Below are positions 1-8,500 of a DNA stretch of 16,656 nucleotides, in pieces; position 1 is the stretch's first letter; each line of letters opens with the position of its first letter. Source of the DNA: Kiritimatiellia bacterium (GTDB lineage: Bacteria; Verrucomicrobiota; Kiritimatiellia; RFP12; UBA1067); the NCBI GenBank assembly GCA_016302985.1, contig JAEDMN010000042.1, forward strand, positions 1-16,656, written 5' to 3'. The notes under the pieces are model-generated. The model saw only the letters and a list, made by a program, of their open reading frames with translations. It made no database searches and was not told the origin of the DNA. The translations under genes were made by a program, and so were the position numbers.

Positions 1-1
1 T

Positions 2-1966
2 GAAGGCGCGTCCGCCGTCGACAGCCTTCCGGACGCCGTCGAGGTCGTGCTGCCCGAGGACGTGGTGGCCGTTGCGTCCGCCCTCTCTCCGGACGAGGCC
101 GCGAAACAGGCGGCGCGTTCCGAGCCCCCGCGCATGCTCTGCGTCGTGAGCGGCCGCGAAGGCGACGCCTCCACGGACGCCGTGAAGGCCTATCTCGCGG
201 CGAACGCCGAGGCGTTCAACGAGAAGTTCGTGCTCTACTATGCGGACTGGAACACCGACGGCTACTACATGCGCGACGGCGTGCCCTCCATCGGCGTCTT
301 CAATCCGACGGCCTTCGATTCGTCGAAGGGGTGGTCGCTCGCCAACGGGCGCATGGCCTATGTCCAGGCGCCGGAAGAGGGTGAACTGCTGGACGAGGAG
401 ACGATCCAGGCGGCCCTGGACGCGGCGGCCGACGCGTGGACGCGCCTGGAAGTCGGCGTGAACCTCGAGGTCTTCGGCACCTACATGGGGACCGAAGAGG
501 TCAATACCATGTTGGGTCCGATGGAGATCAAGGTTCCGGTGGTCGTCGACGGGTTCACGAACTCGAACCCGGTCGCCGGCATGCATGGAAACATCTACTC
601 GAACGGGCAGGAGGTCGTCGCGACCTGCCAGGAGGCGTTCACGAACGAGGTCGAGGGCGTGGTCTACCGCTGCGTGGGCTGGACGCTGATCGACCCGAAC
701 GCGGTCGACCTCGAAGCGTCGGAGGGTGAGGAAGGGGAAGGCGAGGAGGGCGAGGCGTTCACCAACGTCGTCGCCGAGGGTGACGGCACGGAGGCCTCCT
801 TCACGGCGTCGCTGCCGGACCTGCAGCTGGAGTGGCGCCTCGAGCGGGCCTACTACCGCGTCGACGTGTCGGTGAAGGGCTATAAGAAGATGCCGTCCGG
901 GACGGATTGGACGGCGGCGGACTTTGTGACGTCGGACGTGGCGTGGGTGGAGACCGGCAAGCAGACGCAGGTCTCGGCCTGGGTGGAGGCCGACAGGACG
1001 CTCGACGTGGTCGCGAACGCCTATGAGGCGGGGGGCTACACGTGGTCGTTCCGGCAGTGGGAATTCGGCGTTGAGGCGGACGAGGAGGAGGGGTGCGTGG
1101 CTTCGCTCAAGGTGACGGCCCCCCGTGCGGTCTGCGCGCTGTTCGACACGGTCTCGACGTCGAGCCTCGGCACGGGATCCGTGACGATCGGCGTCGAGCC
1201 GGCCGAACTGATGGCCGTGGTTCCGCCGACGAAGTTCGGCGCGATCGAGGTTGCCTATGGCCAGGAGGTTGAACTGACGAGCGGCCTGGCGTCCTTCGCC
1301 CCGGCGGAGACGAGCTATGTCGACGCGGACGGCGCCAACTGGGTCGTTGCGGGCTGGGTCGATCTGGCCAACCCGACGGAGACGAACAAGGGCGCCCGCG
1401 CGACCATCGATCTTAAGAAGGACGCGGCGGTCGCCTTCAACTGGATCTGGGTGCCGGCCTCGGGCGAGGAGTTCGAGACGGAATACGCGATCGAGTGGAC
1501 GAACAAGCTGGACAACCTGAGCGCCTCCTACAAGACGAACCTCTGCACGAGCGCGGCCATGTCCGCGGCGGGCAAGACGCTCGCGGACCTCACGGTGACG
1601 GCGCCGAAGGGCTTCAAGGCCTCGGTTGCCGAGTCCGATGGCAACGTGGTCGCCTCGCTTGCCCTCGACGAGGCGGTGCTCGTGCCTGCCCTCGGATCCG
1701 GACTGACGATCGAACCCCAGGGCGATGGCTCGGTGATCGTCCAGGCACGCGTCGTGAACGGCGTGAAGGGCTTCTGGTACGGGCTCTATTCCACGGACAC
1801 GCTGACGGGCGAATGGTCGCTGGTCGCGGCCGGCGAGTTCACGGCCGGCGTCCCGGTCGAGCAGCCCCAGGCGGACGGCGAGGTCCTGGTGACGATCGCG
1901 GTGCAGCCCGAGGCGGCCCAGAGGTTCTACAAGTTGAAGGTGACGGATGTCAATCCGTCGAAGTGA
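2..1966 (+). CDS. Large modular secreted-type protein, C-terminal part (5' end outside window)
   Basis: The reading frame is open from base 2 to a TGA at 1964-1966, so the gene enters from the left. A GTG at 47 is in frame but has no Shine-Dalgarno sequence, and coding-like sequence continues upstream of it; I treat the gene as truncated. Counting from the GTG, residues 29-125 look like a thioredoxin-type alpha/beta segment: a PRMLCVVSG strand, a helix, a YYADW strand, and GVPS where thioredoxins carry the cis-proline. The CxxC is absent. Around residues 200-270 and 385-475 are two related beta modules, the first with RCVGWT followed by LEWRLE, the second with VAGW followed by FNWIW. An acidic EGEEGEGEEGE insert interrupts the first. 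The last ~150 residues form a further beta module with GLYSTDTLTGEWSLV, ending in FYKLKV. Modules of this kind occur in large exported proteins of Kiritimatiellota/Lentisphaerota (recalled, not searched). No catalytic site or membrane anchor is seen; the function is unknown. Confidence 0.85.
   Translation, partial: EGASAVDSLPDAVEVVLPEDVVAVASALSPDEAAKQAARSEPPRMLCVVSGREGDASTDAVKAYLAANAEAFNEKFVLYYADWNTDGYYMRDGVPSIGVFNPTAFDSSKGWSLANGRMAYVQAPEEGELLDEETIQAALDAAADAWTRLEVGVNLEVFGTYMGTEEVNTMLGPMEIKVPVVVDGFTNSNPVAGMHGNIYSNGQEVVATCQEAFTNEVEGVVYRCVGWTLIDPNAVDLEASEGEEGEGEEGEAFTNVVAEGDGTEASFTASLPDLQLEWRLERAYYRVDVSVKGYKKMPSGTDWTAADFVTSDVAWVETGKQTQVSAWVEADRTLDVVANAYEAGGYTWSFRQWEFGVEADEEEGCVASLKVTAPRAVCALFDTVSTSSLGTGSVTIGVEPAELMAVVPPTKFGAIEVAYGQEVELTSGLASFAPAETSYVDADGANWVVAGWVDLANPTETNKGARATIDLKKDAAVAFNWIWVPASGEEFETEYAIEWTNKLDNLSASYKTNLCTSAAMSAAGKTLADLTVTAPKGFKASVAESDGNVVASLALDEAVLVPALGSGLTIEPQGDGSVIVQARVVNGVKGFWYGLYSTDTLTGEWSLVAAGEFTAGVPVEQPQADGEVLVTIAVQPEAAQRFYKLKVTDVNPSK
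721..755 (+). repeat. Purine-only-like low-complexity tract coding for an acidic linker
   Basis: The coding strand is nearly all G and A here, built from imperfect GAGGRN units. It codes for a Glu/Gly run (EGEEGEGEEGE) inserted between the RCVGWT strand and the LEWRLE strand of a beta module. It is probably a flexible surface loop that can expand or contract by slippage. The low complexity is visible directly; its role is inferred. Confidence 0.6.
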
Positions 1967-1987
1967 GACGTCGAAAGGATTTTCCCC

Positions 1988-2017
1988 TTGCCCCCCGCGG
2001 GGGGGGCATGATAAAAT
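1988..2017 (+). promoter_or_regulatory. Candidate sigma70-type promoter for the lipoprotein/giant-protein unit
   Basis: TTGCCC (1988-1993, 4 of 6 to the -35 consensus) and TAAAAT (2012-2017, 5 of 6 to the -10 consensus) are 18 bp apart in an otherwise GC-rich region. A start of transcription near 2024 would leave a leader of about 40 nt before the preferred ATG at 2065. The spacer is occupied by the GC palindrome, which could affect promoter opening or act as an operator. This is a match by eye only. Confidence 0.4.
1990..2007 (+). terminator. GC hairpin after the modular gene, possible weak terminator
   Basis: GCCCCCC and GGGGGGC form a 7-bp, all-GC stem with a GCGG loop, starting 24 bp after the stop codon of the modular protein. 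No T-run follows (the next bases are ATGATAAAAT), so it is a poor classical intrinsic terminator. It may instead slow polymerase or protect the 3' end. It lies inside the spacer of the candidate promoter described separately. Confidence 0.4.
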
Positions 2018-2064
2018 AACGCGTGGCTTCAGAGGAGTGCACCCTCAAAAGGCATGAACAATTG

Positions 2065-2502
2065 ATGAGAAATTTCGCGAGACGAGTCGTCGCGCCGATA
2101 CTTTCGGTCGCGGCCTTGCTCTTTTTCACGGCGTTGACGGGTTGTGGAAAGGGCGAGTCTGGTTCTGCCGACCGGACGAAGGATTCCGCGTACCGTGCGG
2201 CCCTGAAGGGTTCGCGCGACGCCCAGGCGAGCATTGCGCGGCGGCAGCAACCGCTGTTGGCCAACGCGGAACGCATGCGGGCGCGCGCGAAGGCGGCGCT
2301 GGGCGCGGGCGCGACGGACGCGCAGGTGGAGTCCGAACTGGATGCAAATCCGGCGAAGTACCCGGGCTGGAAGGAGCTCAAGGCCAGCCTGGCCCAGGCG
2401 GGGAAGGACATGGATGCCGCGCAGGCCAAGGCGCGCGCCACCATCCGCAAGCGGATTTTGAAGGAGGCGGCCGAGAAAAAGGCCGCCCGGAAGACGAAGT
2501 AG
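2065..2502 (+). CDS. Small predicted lipoprotein with a helical, charged mature domain
   Basis: 145 residues from ATG 2065. The N terminus has two Arg pairs/singles (MRNFARR), a hydrophobic core (ILSVAALLFFTA) and the lipobox L-T-G-C with Cys27, so it should be exported, lipidated and held at the outer or inner membrane. Gly at +2 lacks the enterobacterial inner-membrane retention signal. The mature ~119 residues are Ala/Lys/Arg/Glu-rich and look mostly helical or coiled-coil, broken by a PAKYPGW turn, with a very basic C-terminal end (KKAARKTK). No family is recognised. An in-frame GTG at 2023 would add 14 polar residues before the signal peptide and falls at or before the likely transcription start, so 2065 is preferred; AAAAGG at 2047-2052 is a weak ribosome site. 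It lies 26 bp upstream of the giant gene and is presumably co-transcribed with it, so it may anchor or assist that protein; this is inference. Confidence 0.82.
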   Translation: MRNFARRVVAPILSVAALLFFTALTGCGKGESGSADRTKDSAYRAALKGSRDAQASIARRQQPLLANAERMRARAKAALGAGATDAQVESELDANPAKYPGWKELKASLAQAGKDMDAAQAKARATIRKRILKEAAEKKAARKTK

Positions 2503-2514
2503 CTTAGGTTCACG

Positions 2515-2523
2515 AAGAGGAAG
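2515..2523 (+). promoter_or_regulatory. Ribosome binding site of the giant gene
   Basis: AAGAGGAAG is purine-rich and Shine-Dalgarno-like, with its AGAGG core (2516-2520) 8 nt before the ATG at 2529. It is the clearest ribosome site in the window and supports that ATG, which is also followed directly by a signal peptide. It sits in the 26-bp gap after the lipoprotein stop codon, leaving no room for a separate promoter. Confidence 0.7.
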
Positions 2524-2528
2524 CGAAC

Positions 2529-5500
2529 ATGAAGAAAAACAAGAAGCTGGGGATTTTCGCGGCAGCGTTGACGATGCTCGCGTGCGCCCTGCCCAATGTC
2601 TCGCGCGGTGCGGGTGACATTTGGTCGATTGAGCCGTACCAGGACGCCGAGACGGTGAACCGTGACTTTGGCACCACCCAAGCCCAGCCGTTGTCCGTGG
2701 GCGATGTCTTCAAGATCAAGGTCCGCCTCCTGAATCGGAACTACATGAAGGTCATCGGCGGCCTCCAGGATCCGAAGCCCTGGACGTTCGCCTATGTGGG
2801 CACTCCGGGCGGTGAACTTCTGGCCACGGCCAATCTTCCGAAGCTGGGCGTCTGGGTGAGCGGCAAGCTGAAGTACGCGGAGCTTGACGGCGATCCGACC
2901 CCGGCCGGTTCCGAGAAGGATCCCGACAAGTACTACTTCACGGACCTCATCTTCAAGTACACGGTCGAGGCGGGCGATCTGGCGCTTCCGATCAAGCTCG
3001 CGAACCCCAGGGGCGACGGCCCGATCGAGGTCAATGCCTCGATTTCCGGCGAGTACTATCTGAAGAACGGTCGCGGCGCTGCTGAACTCGAGTCCTGGGA
3101 GCTTCAGAACGTGGACGGCGACAAGTGCTCCCTGACGTTCACGGACGTCGAGGAGTCCACGCGGCTGCAGCCCCCGGCGCCGAATCGGACGTGGGACTTC
3201 TCCAATCCCTCGATCTACATCCAGGCGATTGATCTGGATTCGAACTATGCCGACGAAGAGAAGGGCGTGTGGCGCGAGATTGCTTCGGGGCTTACTTCCT
3301 CGACCCCGATCGATCCCACCATCGTCATCCCCGGTGGCAATGCCGGTACGATCGACCTCTATGTGTGGACCAAGGATTCCTCCGTCGCGAAGGTCGTCGC
3401 CGGTGGAAACGTGCTGGGCGTGACTGAAGAGCAGGACATCTTCGGCAACAAGTACCAGGTTGGGCGCGTCCGCATCCCGGCGACGGCGACTTCCGTTTCC
3501 TTCAAGATCCTCGCGGGTGACACCGCGGGTGCCATGACCGACGTCTACCTCGCCTCGACGCCGACGAATGTCTATGACATGGCCGAGGAGCTCCTCACCA
3601 ACTTCGTGACGCGCACGGTGAAGGTGATCACGCCTCCGCCGCCGTTCGTGTCCGTCGCCTTCGCCGATGGTGCGGACCGCACGATCGTCGCCGACGGTAA
3701 CTTCTCCTCTTACAAGACGGTCCTCCAGGTTAACCTCTCCCAGCCCTTCACGTCCGATGTGAAGCTGACACTTAAGCCGACCGTCAAGAACAACGCCTCC
3801 GCCGATGCCTGGAAGTACATCGGCATCTCCCAGTACGACAACTCCGACGTCTACCTGCAGCGCGAGTCGACGGTCACGGTTCCGGCTGGTAGCAAGACTT
3901 CCGCTCCGATGTACGTCTATGCGCTTGCCGCGGACATGTGGACGCGCGATCTGACGAACGGCATCGTCATCCAGGCGACGCTGGACGACCCTCCTGCGGC
4001 GCAGGCCTTCTATACGGGCACGCCGGTCGACGCGACGCTGCACATCGATGTCGCGAAGCCGGTCGTGACGATGCCGGATGCGCCTTTTACGGGCACGAGC
4101 AGCATCCAGAGCGGCGAGACGACGGTCTTCTCCGTTGGCGTTTCCGACTCCTACGCCAACCTGACGGGCACCTATGACGTCTACCTGAATGAGAACAATT
4201 CGTTCAAGGGCACGGAGACGCCGATCGCCACGGGGCTTTCCCCGGTGAATGGCGTGCTCTCCGTCCCGTACGTGTTCATCAGCACGGGGCTTGTCACCTC
4301 CCGCATCAAGGTCCGCAACAGCGCGGGCATCGAGTCTGCGGTGGTGAGCTTCGAGGTCAACGGCCTTGCGCCGCGCTCTCTGAAGGGCGAGCCGGCTGAC
4401 GGCAACGTCGACAAGATCTACGCCGAAGGCAAGGAAGCTTCGATTCGCGCCACGTTCGAGCCCGCGTTCTCGCTCGCGACCGAGGCCTACGTCTTCCTCG
4501 AACCGCAGGACGAGGCGTCCTCCAACAAGGTCTCCAGCCTGAACTTCGAGCGCGGTGTCCGCATCCAGAACGGGCAGGCCGCCGCGTCTGTGCCGCTGAA
4601 GCTGAGCCTGCTGGACGGCACGGTCGCCACCGAGACGAGCGGCCTCCGCTACAAGATCAAGATCCGCACGGCCGAGAAGTATGACGAGGGCAACGAGATC
4701 GAGGGCTACACGTCCGCGGACTACAACATCTTCGTCACGAACGTCGTGCCCCGCGTGGACACGGTCTACATGGGCGGCATCTGGCAGCCCGAGTTGAACG
4801 CGGACGGCAAGCTGATCATGGCCGGCCAGGCCGCAGTGGGTGTCCGCAAGGTCTTCACGTACGTGCCGGCGGATGGCGAGGTCGATGCCGATCTCACGAA
4901 CGGCACCTTCACGGCGAAGTGGACGTTCTATGACGGCGCCGGCTTCACGACGAATGTCGTCGGCTCCCCCTACGAGGTCCAGGTTCCCTACACCTTCGTC
5001 AACGGCGGTCGCCAGCGCGTGACGGTCGAGCTGCAGGACAAGGACCTGCACGACCTGGGCGCGATGAAGTTCGGGCCGAAGTACGAGTTCTACGTCAATG
5101 TCGTGGATACGCCGTCGGTCGAGCTCTCGCCCCGTGACGGCAGCCAGGTCTTCACGGAAGCGCAGAACGGCGACAAGGGCGTGATCAACGTCCGCCTGAC
5201 GCTGGCTCCGGACGCCCCGGTGAAGGTCAAGCTCGAAGTGACCCGCAACGGCGCAGACAATGGCAACTATCCGCTGCCGGGCCTGAGCACCACGGAGCTC
5301 GACTTCGCGCGCGGCGTCACCGAGCGCAGCTTCAACCTGAAGGACCTCGACGGTACCGAGATGGGTGCGAACGAGGGCTACCGGATCACGGCCAAGGTGA
5401 TCACGGAGACGAAGAATGCCGACGGCATCCGCTACTGCGACCTCTATCTCCCCGCGACGGACTTCTCGATCTACATTTCGAACGTTCCGCCGGAAATCAT

Positions 5501-8500
5501 CCTGCCCGATCCCGCCGACACGAACGTCTACGTGACGACGCTGTCGAAGGAGGAGATCATCCGCTGGAACGTGAAGGAAGTCGCGAAGAACGACATCCTC
5601 TCCGGCGACGGTCTGATCGTGACGATCATGAACTCGGAAGGTGCCTACACGGTCGTCCGCACGCATGAGACGTCGGGCGTCTATACGAACAAGTTCACGG
5701 CGTCCGGTTCCGGCAAGTGGGTCAGCGTGCAGGTGCAGGACAAGGACGGCGGTTCCTCCGTCATCGCGAAGAAGTTCTTCGCGATTGCCGCGGGCAAGCC
5801 GCTTGCAATTTGGCCGCAGGGCCCGTTCGGCGATGGCGAGAACGGTGGTGGGCAGAGCGACCTCGCGAAGGCCTACATCAAGAAGGCCGCGAGCAAGGGC
5901 GGCCTGGGCAAGGGCCGCGTGTGGGCCGTCAATGATGCCCGTCCGCAGATCGACCACTTCCTCCAGACGTGGACGTTCACGGAAGGTGTCAACCAGGCCC
6001 GCGTCAAGGCCTACGGCTACCGCGTCGGCGATGTCGACAACAAGACGCTGAACGGCGGCGAAGGTTTCGGCGTCACGGCTGGTGGTAGCATCTTCGAGGG
6101 CACGTCGCCCTATACCTATGCCAACCCCGAGGAGAAGGACAGCTTCTTCTTCGGCTGGATTCTGGACACGGTTGACGAGGGCGGTCTCCCGACCGGCACG
6201 GCGTTCATCGATCCGCGCGTCGGTGTCGCGGACCAGATGTTCAAGCTCCCCGACGACGAGGACGATGCGGAATCCTATGCGTCGACCTGGGTTGAAGTCC
6301 TCTTCTCCCTCGAATGGCACAAGACGGACAACGTGGGCGACATCAACCAGGACGCCGTCCCCGATCTCGACGCCTCCGACTACAAGCTGGCGGCGCTGGC
6401 CGGTCAGGCTGAACAGGGCGGTGGTGCGGCTGCTGGTTCCGAGACCGAGGCCACCGAGATGGTGGATGTCAGCAAGTACAATGGCGACGACGACTGGCTG
6501 CCGGCCGCCTTTGGCTCGAACCCGCTGAATCCCGAGAAGCCCGGCTGGGGGAAGGGCAAGCCGTTCACGGCCAAGCTTGAAATCCGCGGTCTGGGCGACG
6601 GCCTGAACCGCATCAAGAACGGTGTCGCGTCCGATCCGTGGCTCACCGAGGCCGAGACGAACGCGCTCATGTGCGCCTATGTCGCGGCGAAGAAGGCCGG
6701 GGGTGCGAGCGCGGACGACCTGGTCGCGGCCGCGGCCGACATCAACGGCGCGCTGACGTGGCTGAAGGGCGAGTGGAAGAAGGGCCGCGGCGGCTGGAAC
6801 GTCGAACGTCCGACGGACCCGACCGTCGCGGACACGGACGGCGATGGCCTGGATGACGGTTTCGAGTACTTCTTCTGGTACTTCGCCCGCGTGGGCATTG
6901 TCCAGAACGGCGAGTGGAGGCGCCTGACGGGCTCGCGCTACAACCCGATGAATCCGGGCCAGGGCACGCCCATCTCGTCCGAGGAAATCGTCGCGGCGTT
7001 CGACCCGCTGGTTGCCCGCCCCGAACTTGAGAACGACTTCGACGGCGATGGCCTCACCGACGAGGAGGAGTACACCCTCGGCACGAATCCGTGCAGTTGG
7101 GACTCCGATGGCGACGGCGTGAGCGACTACTACGAAGTCATGGCCGGCACGGATCCGCTGGACAAGAAGGACGGCGGGCAGAACCCCGACGGCGACTTCA
7201 TGGCCCGCATGGACAGCGAGGTCGAATACACGATCATTACGACCGCCGAGGGTCGCAAGTTCTGCGTGCCGGTGCTCGAGGGCGGCATCGCCCTCACGGC
7301 GAGCACGAACGTCGAGGCGAAGACGGTCTGGACGGTGAAGACGCTTGAAGGCGGTTCGAAGACGAATGTCTACTTCACGCTCGAGAAGCCGGTCCTGGTG
7401 AACGACACCTACCTCGCGCTGGGCGATGACAACTGCTGGAAGGCGATCAACGCCGGTACGGACAAGGAGCCGAAGTACTTCCTCGGTGCCGAGGCCACGC
7501 TGGCACCCGGCGTGCAGGTTGTCGAAGTGAGCGACGATGCCGCCGAGCAGTCGTTCGCCGAAACGACCGGCTTCGTGGGCGGCCTCGAGCTGTTCCGGTA
7601 TGGTTCCGATGCCGATGGCATCTGGGTGCCGTGCGTGGTCGACGGCGCCTGGATGGATCAGGAATTCGACAAGACGGGCAAGCCGGTTGAGAAGGTCTTG
7701 AACGTCGTCGCGTACGAGACGAACGCCAAGATCAGCTACCTGCACCACCAGGTCTACCAGCAGGCCGGATTCGACCCGCGTACGGCGTGGAACAAGAACG
7801 ACGCGGGCTACGTGGCCTCCCGCTGGCAGAAGCCGGCCGAGGGCGACACGGGGCTCGCGGTGAACACCGTGCCGTACACGACGCGTGACGAATATCTCCT
7901 GATCTCCTACTGCTACAACGTCGTGGCCTCCACGAACGCGCGGGGCAATCCGGTTCCGTTCACGGCCCATCGCTCGGCGGCTCAGGATGCGGCCGAGTTC
8001 AAGGCGGGCGCCAAGACGATGGCCGAAATCATCATGGACGCATGCACGAAGCCGACGCCTGCGTTCGCGCAGAAGGACGCGTCCTCGAGCGAGAACGAGG
8101 AGGAGGCCACGGTCGTGGTCAACAGCTGGAAGGATGACGTCCATGGCGCCGACACGGACGGCGACGGCATCCCGGATGGCTGGGAGCTCTATGTCGATCT
8201 CGACCCGATTCTCACGAAGGACGGGGCGTGGACGAATAAGGACCTCGACATCCTCGATGACGACCTCCTGCCTCCGGTGCACGAGTTCGCGGGCGTTGAC
8301 TCCTGCAATGCCTACACGAACGTCCCGTCGATCTACCAGAACCATCCGGGTGTGACGAAGGGCTGGTGGAACAAGTTCTTCCCGACCGACCCGCTGGACG
8401 AGGACACGGATGGCGACCACCTCGTCGATGGGTTCGAAGGCGCCACGACCAATGCGCCGTTCTATGTCGGCCGTACGTTCTACGCTGCGAACCAGGTGAA

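Noticed and set aside
2023..2064. GTG 2023 as the lipoprotein start
   Set aside because: It places 14 polar residues before the signal peptide and coincides with the probable transcription start; ATG 2065 gives a standard lipoprotein signal.
2529..2612. Giant protein as a lipoprotein through Cys19 (MLAC)
   Set aside because: Met at -3 and Leu at -2 do not fit the lipobox, and a normal signal peptidase I site (SRG before AGD) follows; this is not fully excluded.
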